DNA of 64,000 nt, taken from contig JAHDDU010000009.1 of the NCBI GenBank assembly GCA_020629175.1, forward strand, positions 1 to 64,000, given 5' to 3'. Source of the stretch: Flavimaricola sp. (lineage in GTDB: Bacteria > Pseudomonadota > Alphaproteobacteria > Rhodobacterales > Rhodobacteraceae). Positions 52,530 through 61,144 of the stretch are shown here, one piece after another; within the stretch, counting starts at the first letter, position 1; each line of letters opens with the position of its first letter. A program made the position numbers and the translations under genes. The notes beneath the pieces were generated by a model, which worked only from the letters and a program-made list of their open reading frames with translations, was not told the DNA's origin and searched no databases.

Positions 52530-54542
52530 TCAACCGCCCCCGCGCCAAAGAAACGCGTAGCTTGCAAAAACACCCTGCAGTTTTGACAGCAGACGGTTGC
52601 CTCTGCCGGGGGGTGGCACGGCCCCGCTCGTAAGTCGTTCGACGATGATCTCCGGGGGGCATGGACGGCGGGTGATGGGATCAAAGTAGCGGGGATAGTC
52701 GATCAGAACCGCATGGACGAGGGCCACGATGTCTGGTCGTGCAGTGCGCCGTTCGACCAAAAGCCCCCGATCATCGGTCAGGCCCCAGCCCGCGTAGAAC
52801 GGTTGGCCCAGGCAGGTGACAGGCGTATCGCGGAGCAGCGCCTCAAACCCAAGCGTTGAGGTCATCGTCCATACATGATCAGCGAGTTCAATGGCGTCAA
52901 CGGCAGCGATGCCGTCCAGGATCACATCGGCATATGCACCGGCATTCTCTACCTTGCCGGGCCGCAGACCCGCCTCAACGTCCGGGTGCGGTTTATAGAG
53001 GACTACTGCCGCTGGATTGGCGTCGCGCACAGCGCGCAGCAACCCGTCGTTGGTTTTAACCTCTCCAGTGCCCAGCAGGATCGACGCGTCATCCTCGACC
53101 TGTCCAGGCACCAGAATGCGTCGACCTTGGGGCAGATCGGGCAGGGCGTGGCCACTAAGGTTGTATTTGCTCAAACCGCCGGAAAGGATCGCTCCGATCA
53201 ATGCTACAGCCCGCGCCCTTTGTCCCTCGGTCAGCGTATCGCTCTCGTTGATCAATCGCTCAAGTCGGCTCTCACTACTGGGGTCATAATAAATTCCCAG
53301 GTCATCCAGCACGAGGCTCATCGGTGGGACAAGCGTCGCACCCAACCCGTTGGAGCGCAGAAAGCCGTCTTCGACCCGGACGGCCCTGTCTGCGGGGCTC
53401 GGTTTGCTGCCCCATACCATTGTTTTGCGCGGTGGCATCGGCCGTTCAGCAAACCGCATCTTGCGGTAGCCACCGAACGCCGTCTGCAATGCACCGCGCT
53501 TCCACAGCCGCATGCCCGCACCAACCCAGCCTTGATGGTCATCCCGCCACGCCCGCGTCTCTGCCTCATGCGCGTCTAAAGCCGTCTCAAGCGTGCCAAG
53601 CTGGTCATGGTAGGGGTCATACCACTTTGGATAAAGGATCATCGCTGCGGCAAAGAGCTGCGCGCGGGTCAATCGGCGCTGTCTGCGGTCCAACGGTTTG
53701 CGATCATCCGTGAGGCCCCATCCCATGTAGAATGGTTGCCCAAAGACCACGGGCTTGTGACCGGCCAGGATGGCCTCAAACCCCAGCTGCGATGACACCG
53801 TATAGACGGCCAGAGCGCCGCTGAGCAGGTGCCAAGGCGACACTGGCTCACTGACAAAGGTGGCGTTGTCGATCAGGTGCTCGTCTTTATAATGCCCGTC
53901 GCGATGGCCATTCTGCGTTTCGGGATGCGTTTTGATGATAATCCGCGCGTTCGGCCATTCCTCCCGCGCGACAAAGAGCATCTCAAGGAATGTGTTGCGA
54001 TCTGCGCCACTTGCTTTGACCGAGGCATCGCCAAAGGTTTGATCGATGATCAGAACATAGCCGGGCTCTGGCGCAGCCAAGGCAGGGTCAAAACAGGTGT
54101 ATTTGGACAGATGCGCCGTCTGCAGCTTGTCCATTGCTGCCTTCGCCCGATTGAGAAGAGCGGTGTCGTCCAGCGGCTCTTCTGACAGGATTGCCTCAAG
54201 GTCTGACTTGGTCGAGGGATCAAAATGAACGCCCCGCGTGTCAAGGTGCAGCCCGATGGGAGGCTGTCCTTCGCGACCGGGCAGGACCGACCGCAAAAAC
54301 GCGTCTTCGACCCTCAAAATGGGCGTGTCCTTGCGCGCTGCAACCTTCTCTCCGCGCGGGCTCGTCGGGGACTGACCCCAGACACCGACCATATCCTCTT
54401 CGTCCGGGAGCCCGAGCCGGACATCGTAGCCAGAGAGCTGCAGGATACGCTTTATGCGCGGCTGGGTCAGGAACCCACCGTTATAAACGAAAAGCCGCCG
54501 CGAGGTTTCCCCTGCGACGGCAGAATTATCGTTTGAGTTCAA
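52530..54542 (-). CDS. kpsC: Capsule polysaccharide biosynthesis protein KpsC
   Basis: 670 residues built from two homologous halves (each with an FxGWGLTDDR motif: QPFYMGWGLTDDRKPLDRRQ and QPFYAGWGLTDDRGLLVERR, and HPDVE/HPETQ motifs). KpsC is a retaining beta-Kdo transferase with two active sites that builds the poly-Kdo linker of group 2 capsules on lipid. Length is as expected. The Wza-type gene precedes it by 3 bases. Confidence 0.92.
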   Translation of the reverse strand: MNSNDNSAVAGETSRRLFVYNGGFLTQPRIKRILQLSGYDVRLGLPDEEDMVGVWGQSPTSPRGEKVAARKDTPILRVEDAFLRSVLPGREGQPPIGLHLDTRGVHFDPSTKSDLEAILSEEPLDDTALLNRAKAAMDKLQTAHLSKYTCFDPALAAPEPGYVLIIDQTFGDASVKASGADRNTFLEMLFVAREEWPNARIIIKTHPETQNGHRDGHYKDEHLIDNATFVSEPVSPWHLLSGALAVYTVSSQLGFEAILAGHKPVVFGQPFYMGWGLTDDRKPLDRRQRRLTRAQLFAAAMILYPKWYDPYHDQLGTLETALDAHEAETRAWRDDHQGWVGAGMRLWKRGALQTAFGGYRKMRFAERPMPPRKTMVWGSKPSPADRAVRVEDGFLRSNGLGATLVPPMSLVLDDLGIYYDPSSESRLERLINESDTLTEGQRARAVALIGAILSGGLSKYNLSGHALPDLPQGRRILVPGQVEDDASILLGTGEVKTNDGLLRAVRDANPAAVVLYKPHPDVEAGLRPGKVENAGAYADVILDGIAAVDAIELADHVWTMTSTLGFEALLRDTPVTCLGQPFYAGWGLTDDRGLLVERRTARPDIVALVHAVLIDYPRYFDPITRRPCPPEIIVERLTSGAVPPPGRGNRLLSKLQGVFASYAFLWRGGG

Positions 54543-54545
54543 GGA

Positions 54546-55679
54546 TTACTCGCCCACAGTTGAGAGAGTATCAACGGCAGACAGCGTGCCTGTCAGCGCC
54601 GCAATTACCTTGTTGAACTGCGTAATCGGTGCCTCGGTGACGTACACAGTGTCGCCATCCCGAATGGCAAAGTCGCGGGCAAAGAACATGCCGTTGGGAC
54701 GGGTAAGGTCGAGCACGTAGACTACACGTTGCGTACCGGTAAGATCGCTGCGGCCCACCAGCTCGCGGGCAATTTCCTCGGGTTCGTTGCGGAACACGAA
54801 AACGCCGGTTGGATCGGCAGAGGCGGTGCTGAGACCGCCCACCTGCGCGAGCGCCTCGATGGCAGAAATCGCCTGGCTCTCGAATTCAACGCGGTTCTGG
54901 GCGCCGGTGGCCCCCAGCGCTGTGAAAGCACGGGAGTCTTCTTGCACGAAAATCCGGTCCCCATCGCGCAAGGCGATGTCGTGGCCCGCGTGATCGTAAA
55001 GGTCTTCGAACCAGATGGTGCCTGTGTGATTGCCGCGCACGACGGTCACTTGGGCAATTTCCGGTTCAATCGCGATGCCACCGGCGCGGCCGATCATTTC
55101 GGTCAACATGCGGGTGGGGCGTTCAATGGCGTAGACACCTTGCGCACCCACACCACCTACGACCGTGACCGTTGCGCCGTCACCGGCTGTCCGAGCCACT
55201 TCAACCTGTGGGTCGGGCGTTTGCTGTTCAAGCCTGCGGGTGATCGTGCCACGCACAGCTTCTGGCGAGTTGCCAGCGGCGCGGATGCGGCCGGCGTAAG
55301 GGACGAAGATCATCCCATTTCCATCGACCTGAACCTCCTCCAATACGGCGAAAGCTGTCGTTGCGTTGCCAAGAAGTGGATCATCCACGTTTTCCCAAAC
55401 GCGGATCAAGAGCGTGTCTCCCGCACGTAGCGTATCTGACCCAAGGGGGGCTGCGTTTCGGAAGCCTGCTGCAAAACCGAGGGCAGGGGTGACGCCTGCG
55501 ATCGCGTTTACGCGATCATCCACGGTGAGGATAAAGCTGTCGCCCTCCTGCATGACGGAGCCAGAAAAAATCTCGCCACGTGTCGGGCCAGAACGGGGTA
55601 GCCAAGTACATGATGCCACCAATGCGATAGCCGAAACGACGGCCACGCCCTTGGTCAGGCGTTTGCGAATAGAAGTCAC
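54546..55679 (-). CDS. Polysaccharide export lipoprotein, Wza/KpsD type
   Basis: 377 residues. Lipobox VASC (Cys24) after a hydrophobic signal, so an outer-membrane lipoprotein. Poly_export domain (LRAGDTLLIRVWENVDDPL, VQVDGNGMIFVPYAGRI) followed by SLBB-type repeats (VTVVGGVGAQGVYAIERP, DGDRIFVQEDS, VFVFRNEPEE). It should form the export channel for the capsule made by KpsC and KpsS. The ABC transporter partners (KpsM, KpsT, KpsE) are not in the window. Confidence 0.88.
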   Translation of the reverse strand: MTSIRKRLTKGVAVVSAIALVASCTWLPRSGPTRGEIFSGSVMQEGDSFILTVDDRVNAIAGVTPALGFAAGFRNAAPLGSDTLRAGDTLLIRVWENVDDPLLGNATTAFAVLEEVQVDGNGMIFVPYAGRIRAAGNSPEAVRGTITRRLEQQTPDPQVEVARTAGDGATVTVVGGVGAQGVYAIERPTRMLTEMIGRAGGIAIEPEIAQVTVVRGNHTGTIWFEDLYDHAGHDIALRDGDRIFVQEDSRAFTALGATGAQNRVEFESQAISAIEALAQVGGLSTASADPTGVFVFRNEPEEIARELVGRSDLTGTQRVVYVLDLTRPNGMFFARDFAIRDGDTVYVTEAPITQFNKVIAALTGTLSAVDTLSTVGE

Positions 55680-55852
55680 TGCGCGGTCTCCTCGACCTAT
55701 GTCTGCCTCAAGTATTTTTTTTGAAGATTACGCAGGAACCGCAGCAAAAATCCAGTTGTTGCCGGCAATTGGGCGGACTTGTGACTGCCATGTGTTGCGT
55801 CAATGCCCGAATTCGCCCGTGCTGAGGGCCCATACACAAGGGGTGGTATGGT

Positions 55853-57157
55853 TTACTTGACCACCCGCAAGGGTTGGCGATGGGCGAGGTGTCCAGATGT
55901 CAGCGCATCATAGGGATCGTGCGGCGCGAGCATCATATCGACCACCTGCCGGAGCAACTGTCGGCGGCCTTTGGCCGAGTAGAACCCGCCCGGGACCTGA
56001 CTGGTTTCCAGCAAATACCGCCTGTATTCCCTGTAGGCCCGATTGTCTGGGCGGGTGGGCGAGGCGAAAAAGTCCTGCAGGCTTTGCGTTGTGGCAAATT
56101 CCGGTTTGTTATAGACCGCGTCGCCGAACACTTTGATTGGTATTCCGCGCCACAGCACTTGTTGCCCAGCGGTGGAGTTGACGGTCACTGCCGTGCGCGC
56201 CACATCCAAAAGCTTTGCCAATTTGCCGCCGCGCACGTAGTGCACGCGGGCCTCGACACCATGTTGCCTCGCCAAATCGCGGATGATCCGGCGCAGCGGT
56301 GCGCGCCCGGTTTCAAGTGGATGCGCTTTGAAGACGAGGTGATGATGCTTGGGCGCGCCTTCGGCAAAACCATCGATAACCACTTTAAGAAAGTCACTCA
56401 TCTCATTGAAAGGGGAATGCTTTTGAAAGCTCGCATCGTGCTCAAGCTGAAGCAGGGCGAGGTGATAGGGATACCCTCCCGCCTTGATCCGCGCCGTGGC
56501 AAAGATACGGTGCATCGCGAAGAACGGCATCAGCATCAGTCGTTTGGTGTAGAGCCATGTTTCCGTTCGCAGAGGCACCTCTCGGTGCGGACGGAACCCG
56601 CAATACTTGCCGTTTCGAAACATCACAAACCAATGGTAGAGTGCGCCGTACAGCACGTGCTGACGCATATCGCCCCATTGGGTCGGCGCTTCTGGCACAT
56701 CAAGGTCTGAAAGGGCGAGCGCTTTGGACATATCCTCAATGCTCATGTTCATTAACCGCGAATGGCCGTTCGCGCCGTCCCGTTCGTAGGTCACCCAATA
56801 GGGGCGCATGTAGCCCTCTTCAAAAACGTGGACGGTCAGCCCCTTGGACTTGGCGTGTCGGATGGCGTCTGCGTGAACGGGCCGCGTGTCGCCGTAAAGG
56901 ACGATATCTGTGATCGCATGATCTTTGACGAGACTTGCAAACTTCGCGGGCCAATCCTCTGGCGTGCCAGTGTAGGGCAGGAACCCCGCCCCCCGGAACC
57001 AGAACGCCTGATCACCAGCATTAAACCCCACACGAAGGACATCATGCCCGGCGGCACGAAGCATTTTGCCCAGCCTGTGGAAGAATGGGCCATGCGGGCC
57101 TTGGAGGAACAAAAAACGTTTGGTCACGGACACAATCACATTCGAAGGTTGGCGCAT
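55853..57157 (-). CDS. kpsS: Capsule polysaccharide biosynthesis protein KpsS
   Basis: About 434 residues from ATG 57157; GTG 57211 gives a longer form and GTG 57127 a form starting MTKRFLFLQGPHGPFF, which is the usual family beginning. Motifs: FLQGPHGPFFHRLGKML at the N-terminus, FEEGYMRPYWVTYERDG, FKAHPLETGR and NSTAGQQVLWRGIPI. KpsS is a beta-Kdo transferase that adds the first Kdo to the phosphatidylglycerol acceptor. It is upstream of the Wza-type gene by 173 bases on the same strand. Confidence 0.88.
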   Translation of the reverse strand: MRQPSNVIVSVTKRFLFLQGPHGPFFHRLGKMLRAAGHDVLRVGFNAGDQAFWFRGAGFLPYTGTPEDWPAKFASLVKDHAITDIVLYGDTRPVHADAIRHAKSKGLTVHVFEEGYMRPYWVTYERDGANGHSRLMNMSIEDMSKALALSDLDVPEAPTQWGDMRQHVLYGALYHWFVMFRNGKYCGFRPHREVPLRTETWLYTKRLMLMPFFAMHRIFATARIKAGGYPYHLALLQLEHDASFQKHSPFNEMSDFLKVVIDGFAEGAPKHHHLVFKAHPLETGRAPLRRIIRDLARQHGVEARVHYVRGGKLAKLLDVARTAVTVNSTAGQQVLWRGIPIKVFGDAVYNKPEFATTQSLQDFFASPTRPDNRAYREYRRYLLETSQVPGGFYSAKGRRQLLRQVVDMMLAPHDPYDALTSGHLAHRQPLRVVK

Positions 57158-57331
57158 ATCATGCGGTGAGCCTTGGCTAACCTCAAGGTTTGGCACAATT
57201 GTGGCGGTCACAGTATTATTGTTGCCGTTTCAGCATCAATAAACCGCGGCCTGCGGCATTGAGGAATTTTCCGGCTCCGCTTGCAGCATAGCTTTGACCG
57301 GGCTACCTCTGACCCAAAGCAGGAGACGCCA

Positions 57332-57934
57332 ATGTTCACCGGGATCATCACAGATGTAGGGACCGTCCTCGCAGTAGAGCAGCAGGGCGATCTGCGTGCG
57401 CGGATTGGGACAGCCTATGACATTGATGGCATTGATATCGGGGCCTCCATCGCCTGCAACGGCGTCTGTCTGACCGTTGTCGCCTTGGGGCGGGACCCTC
57501 AGAACTGGTTTGATGTCCAAATATCGGCAGAGACCGTCAACCTCACCAACATTGGCAGACAGGGGTGGCGGGTTGGAACGCCCCTCAATCTCGAACGTGC
57601 GCTCAAGGTTGGGGACGAACTGGGTGGGCATATCGTCTCGGGCCATGTGGATGGCGTGGCGGATCTGATTGAGATGCGCGATGAAGGCGATAGCACGCGC
57701 ATGCTCTTTCGTGCGCCCGAAACTTTGGCCCGGTTCATCGCGCCAAAGGGATCGGTCGCGCTCAATGGAACGTCGCTCACTGTGAATGAAGTTGATGGGG
57801 TGACCTTTGGCATCAATGTCATCCCTCATACCAAAACGGTCACCACGTGGGCGAACGTCGCGGTTGGTGATGGCATCAACCTCGAGATTGACACGATGGC
57901 GCGATATGTCGCGCGATTGCGCGAATGGGAATGA
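57332..57934 (+). CDS. ribE: Riboflavin synthase (alpha subunit)
   Basis: 200 residues from ATG 57332 (AGGAGA eight bases before it). Two lumazine-binding repeats: MFTGIITDVGTV ... SIACNGVCLTVV and GGHIVSGHVDGVADL ... SVALNGTSLTVNEV. It dismutates two lumazine molecules to riboflavin. An 8-base-coupled small gene follows, then ribBX, ribH and nusB. Confidence 0.95.
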   Translation: MFTGIITDVGTVLAVEQQGDLRARIGTAYDIDGIDIGASIACNGVCLTVVALGRDPQNWFDVQISAETVNLTNIGRQGWRVGTPLNLERALKVGDELGGHIVSGHVDGVADLIEMRDEGDSTRMLFRAPETLARFIAPKGSVALNGTSLTVNEVDGVTFGINVIPHTKTVTTWANVAVGDGINLEIDTMARYVARLREWE

Positions 57935-58161
57935 AACCCCGAGTGACGGCTTCGCACGAGGATGTGCATGGGCAAGTGTGTGTTGATGTCCTGGCCTTTG
58001 ACGACGGCACTTTCGGCTGGTGCGCCTACCGCCGCGATCCGGAGGAAAACCACGGTTGGCGCCCACTGGCCGGGCCACCTATCACCGGCTTCGCAACTGA
58101 GGCCAAAGCGCTGCAGGATGCAATCACCCTTCACCCCTGGGCCATCCCGCGCGAAAATTAG
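57925..58161 (+). CDS. Small conserved-looking protein inside the rib cluster, unknown
   Basis: 78 residues, starting within the last codons of ribE (10-base overlap). The sequence HGQVCVDVLAFDDGTFGWCAYRR then HGWRPLAG suggests one small beta domain with two cysteines; no signal peptide. The family is not recognised. Position between ribE and ribBX and coupled translation suggest a link to flavin metabolism, but nothing in the sequence proves it. Confidence 0.6.
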   Translation: MGMKPRVTASHEDVHGQVCVDVLAFDDGTFGWCAYRRDPEENHGWRPLAGPPITGFATEAKALQDAITLHPWAIPREN

Positions 58162-58239
58162 GCAAAGAACGCAACGCCCTCCCTTTGCAAGTGGGGCTGC
58201 TTGGTCTATCTGGCGGGCAAAGCATGTAAGGCCAGCCAG

Positions 58240-59370
58240 ATGTCAGACACCTATGAAAACCCCGGCCCCGTAGAACGCGATTGGTCTGATGCGATTTCTT
58301 CCATAGAAGAGATCATTGATGACGCGCGGAATGGGCGGATGTTCATCCTTGTCGATCACGAGGATCGCGAAAACGAGGGCGATCTGGTGATCCCTGCGCA
58401 AATGGCGACACCAGATGCCATTAACTTTATGGCCACGCATGGCCGGGGTCTGATCTGCCTGACATTGCCGGGTGAGCGGATTGACGCGCTGGGCCTGAAC
58501 CTGATGTCGACACAGAATTCCTCGCGGCATGAGACGGCCTTCACAACCTCGATTGAGGCGCGTGAGGGCGTGACAACGGGGATTAGCGCCGCCGATCGCG
58601 CGCGCACCGTGGCTGTGGCCATCGACCATTCCAAGGGGCCAGAGGATATCGCGACACCGGGTCACGTTTTCCCACTCCGCGCCAAAGAGGGTGGTGTGTT
58701 GGTCCGCGCAGGACACACCGAGGCAGCGGTCGATATTTCGCGTCTGGCTGGCCTGAATGCGGCGGGCGTGATCTGTGAGATCATGAAAGAAGATGGCGAG
58801 ATGGCGCGGTTGCCCGATCTGGTCAGCTTTGCCCAGCTTCACGGCCTTAAGATCGGGACGATCAGCGACCTGATCGCCTACCGCCGGCGCAACGATAACC
58901 TTGTAAAAGTGCGGGACAGCCAAACCGTGACGTCCGAGTTTGGCGGCGAGTGGGAGATGCGGATTTATACCGACAAAACCCAAGGCGCCGAGCACATCGC
59001 ATTGATCAAAGGCGATATTTCGACGGATGAACCGGTTTTGGTGCGGATGCATGCAATGGATCCAATGCTGGATGTGATTGGCCTTGGGCCCGTGGGGCGG
59101 ACCCAGGAATTCGGAGATGCGATGCAGTTGATCGCGGACGAGGGCAGGGGTGCTTTGGTCCTGCTGCGCGACTTGCACATGCAGCTAGCGGCTGAAGATG
59201 CGGCCTCTCCCCAGACCTTGCGGCAATACGGCGTGGGGGCGCAAATCCTGTCGTCATTGGGGCTGAGTGACATCGTGCTCCTGACCAACTCACCACAGCC
59301 AAAAGTGGTGGGTCTTGACGCCTATGGTATTGAAATCGTGGGCACTCGTAAAATTTCGGAGATAGGTTAA
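58240..59370 (+). CDS. ribB: 3,4-dihydroxy-2-butanone 4-phosphate synthase with inactive GTP cyclohydrolase II-like domain (RibBX)
   Basis: 376 residues from ATG 58240. The N-terminal RibB domain is intact (LVDHEDRENEGDLV, THGRGLICL, PGHVFPLRAKEGG, AGHTEAAVDISRLAG). The C-terminal domain has the RibA fold but lacks the three zinc cysteines (the family's SECLTGDVFGSLRCDCG region reads HAMDPMLDVIGLGPVGRTQE here), so it should not open GTP. This is the RibBX variant described for Proteobacteria; a separate ribA gene is expected elsewhere. Overlaps ribH by one base. Confidence 0.9.
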   Translation: MSDTYENPGPVERDWSDAISSIEEIIDDARNGRMFILVDHEDRENEGDLVIPAQMATPDAINFMATHGRGLICLTLPGERIDALGLNLMSTQNSSRHETAFTTSIEAREGVTTGISAADRARTVAVAIDHSKGPEDIATPGHVFPLRAKEGGVLVRAGHTEAAVDISRLAGLNAAGVICEIMKEDGEMARLPDLVSFAQLHGLKIGTISDLIAYRRRNDNLVKVRDSQTVTSEFGGEWEMRIYTDKTQGAEHIALIKGDISTDEPVLVRMHAMDPMLDVIGLGPVGRTQEFGDAMQLIADEGRGALVLLRDLHMQLAAEDAASPQTLRQYGVGAQILSSLGLSDIVLLTNSPQPKVVGLDAYGIEIVGTRKISEIG

Positions 59371-59897
59371 TGGCTGGCGCATCGCACTACCAACTGGACC
59401 GGCCAACGTTTGACCAGGGCCCTAAAATCCTGATCGTCGTGGCACCGTATTACAAAGACATCGCCGACGCGCTTGTGGCGGGGGCCAAGGCCGAAGTTGC
59501 TGCCGCTGGCGGGACAACCGAGGTTGTAGAAGTACCCGGTGCGCTGGAAATCCCCACCGCCATCGGCATGGCGGCGCGGATGAAAAACTACGACGGGTTC
59601 GTGGCATTGGGCTGTGTGATCCGCGGCGAGACCACGCATTACGATACGGTCTGCAATGACAGCAGCCGGGCAATCACGCTTTTGGGCCTTCAGGGCTATG
59701 CCATCGGCAATGGAATTCTGACGGTTGAGAACATGGCGCAGGCTGAGGCGCGTGCCGAAGTGGGGGGACAGAACAAGGGTGGCGGAGCGGCAGCTGCGGC
59801 GCTCCATCTGATCGCACTCGCACGTGAATGGGGCGGGTCGGGCAAGTCGGTCGGCTTCACCTCTGAGATCCTCGCACGGGGTGGCACGGCAGTATGA
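59370..59897 (+). CDS. ribH: 6,7-dimethyl-8-ribityllumazine synthase
   Basis: 175 residues. Motifs: ILIVVAPYYKDIADAL, VPGALEIPTAIGMAA, GCVIRGETTHYD and NGILTVENMAQAEARA. It condenses the RibB and RibD products to lumazine, the substrate of RibE, in a large icosahedral or pentameric complex. The reading frame overlaps ribBX by one base and nusB by four. Confidence 0.96.
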   Translation: MAGASHYQLDRPTFDQGPKILIVVAPYYKDIADALVAGAKAEVAAAGGTTEVVEVPGALEIPTAIGMAARMKNYDGFVALGCVIRGETTHYDTVCNDSSRAITLLGLQGYAIGNGILTVENMAQAEARAEVGGQNKGGGAAAAALHLIALAREWGGSGKSVGFTSEILARGGTAV

Positions 59898-60367
59898 CCC
59901 TTTCCGGCAACCAAAAACGTAAGATGCGGTCAGCCGCGAGGCTTTACGCCGTTCAAGCCTTGTTCCAGATGGAGCATTCCGGCCAGACGGTAGAGGCCGT
60001 GGTCCGAGAGTTCGAAGATCACCGGTTTGGCGCCGTCTACGAGGGTGACGAGATGGCGGAAGGGGACGTCGACACGTTCCGTCAGCTGATGAACGACGCG
60101 GTGAACCATCAGGCGCAAATTGACCAGATGACAGACCGTGCCTTGGTCGCCAAATGGCCAATCGGGCGGATCGACCCAACCTTGCGCGGCCTGTTCCGCG
60201 CCGCAGGGGCTGAGTTCCTCGCCAAGAAGACGCCGCCAAAGGTTGTTATCGTCGAGTTCGTCGATGTAGCCCGCGCGTTCTTTCCTGAAAGCAAAGAGCC
60301 ACAGTTCGTCAACGCCGTGCTCGATCACATGGCGCGTGAGGCGCGACCGGAGGCGTTTGAGGGCTAG
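59894..60367 (+). CDS. nusB: Transcription antitermination protein NusB
   Basis: 157 residues, all helical. Motifs: RSAARLYAVQALFQMEHSG at the N-terminus, RPIGRIDPTLRGLFRAAGAE-type segment and VVIVEFVDVARAFFPESKEPQFVNAVLD. With NusE it binds boxA RNA in rRNA leaders. The last gene of the rib operon, the standard alphaproteobacterial position. Confidence 0.95.
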   Translation: MTLSGNQKRKMRSAARLYAVQALFQMEHSGQTVEAVVREFEDHRFGAVYEGDEMAEGDVDTFRQLMNDAVNHQAQIDQMTDRALVAKWPIGRIDPTLRGLFRAAGAEFLAKKTPPKVVIVEFVDVARAFFPESKEPQFVNAVLDHMAREARPEAFEG

Positions 60368-60420
60368 GGGGATCGGGTGGCGGGAACCGCGCGCATCCGT
60401 TCGAACAGCTATTCCCGAGG

Positions 60421-60436
60421 ACCTGTATATACAGGT
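60421..60436. promoter_or_regulatory. Perfect 16-bp palindrome downstream of nusB
   Basis: ACCTGTATATACAGGT, 54 bases after the nusB stop. It looks like an operator for a dimeric regulator; the closest gene that could be controlled is the minus-strand small gene starting at 60732, about 300 bases away. It is shorter than an E. coli LexA box. Confidence 0.4.
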
Positions 60437-60555
60437 GGGCGCCAGGTAACCAAGCCAGGGCAAGGACAGAGCCAGCTCCCTCGGATTTGCTTAAGGCCAC
60501 TGGAATTGTGTTCGTTGGTAACGAGAAGGGCAGAAGCCCGCCGTTCTCACAGGTA

Positions 60556-60571
60556 GGGCGGCGGCCCGCCC
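60556..60571. terminator. GC hairpin downstream of the 49-codon gene
   Basis: GGGCGG-CGGC-CCGCCC, 12 bases past the stop of the minus-strand small gene. No U-run follows, so it is a weak terminator candidate or an mRNA 3' stabiliser. Confidence 0.35.
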
Positions 60572-60582
60572 TTCGCAAGGTC

Positions 60583-60732
60583 TTACTTGTCGGTGGTCAG
60601 CAACCAGCCTTCAGGTCCGACCATGGTTTCGGGCAAACGGACAACAACGCGCTCGATCAGGCCAACGGCAAGCAGGCTCATCGCAACTTCGAAGAATGTG
60701 ATTTCGCTGATCAAGGTCTGAAAGAGTGTCAT
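60583..60732 (-). CDS. 49-residue single-helix membrane protein
   Basis: ATG 60732 is preceded by TTTAGGAGCGACCCA (AGGAG, seven bases spacing) and the frame closes with TAA at 60583. The product begins MTLFQTLISEITFFEVAMSL, continues with a short hydrophobic stretch (VAMSLLAVGLIERVVV) that could span or lie on the membrane, and ends polar (TTDK). No family recognised. Upstream there is an AT-rich tract at 60863-60892 that could hold its promoter. Confidence 0.6.
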   Translation of the reverse strand: MTLFQTLISEITFFEVAMSLLAVGLIERVVVRLPETMVGPEGWLLTTDK

Positions 60733-61144
60733 TGGGTCGCTCCTAAACATTTGTTGATCCTGTTGTCCTCAATGCCCGTGGCGCAATCATGTCCTCGCTG
60801 TGAAAGCTGTGTTTGTGACGTAGGGTCGAAAGTCTTATTCCTGCCCCAATGTTTGCAGGGAAGTAGAAATTAATAAATAAAAACAGATAGTTGCTGTCAC
60901 ATCGGTTCAGGTGCAGATTTGGGCGGCAAGGCTCACTTTTATTCAAGTTTGTCCCGGGGATCGACATATGGCAAAGCGTCGATAAGGGCGACTTATGACA
61001 GATTGAAAACAATCATTGTCCTGAACTTGGGAGTGTTGCGGGCTCGCCCAAAATCGAACCGGGTCGGTTTGGATATCTGACCTCAAGATTCGCGCGGGAT
61101 TCGTCCGCATTGCAATTTGTTCACGTATTGTTCATGTTTGCGCT
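60733..61144. other. 412-base non-coding region between the small gene and mmcB
   Basis: Divergent region. It holds an AT-rich tract (60863-60892, AAATTAATAAATAAAAAC), two GATTC (CcrM) sites at 61087 and 61098, and the LexA box at 61119-61133. No ORF with a ribosome-binding site was found; a minus-strand frame at 60743-61012 has none. Confidence 0.5.
61119..61133 (+). promoter_or_regulatory. LexA box (SOS box) for mmcB
   Basis: GTTCACGTATTGTTC, an exact match to the alphaproteobacterial consensus GTTC-N7-GTTC, centred 19 bases before the mmcB start. LexA bound here would block transcription until DNA damage. Confidence 0.88.

Noticed and set aside
60421-60436. CTGTATATACAG as an E. coli-type LexA box
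   Set aside because: The spacing between CTGT and ACAG is four rather than eight, and this lineage uses GTTC-N7-GTTC.
60487-60873. 128-codon plus-strand frame after nusB
   Set aside because: It lies opposite the better supported 49-codon gene, and has no ribosome-binding site.
60743-61012. 89-codon minus-strand frame between the small gene and mmcB
   Set aside because: No ribosome-binding site, odd composition, AT-rich promoter-like DNA.
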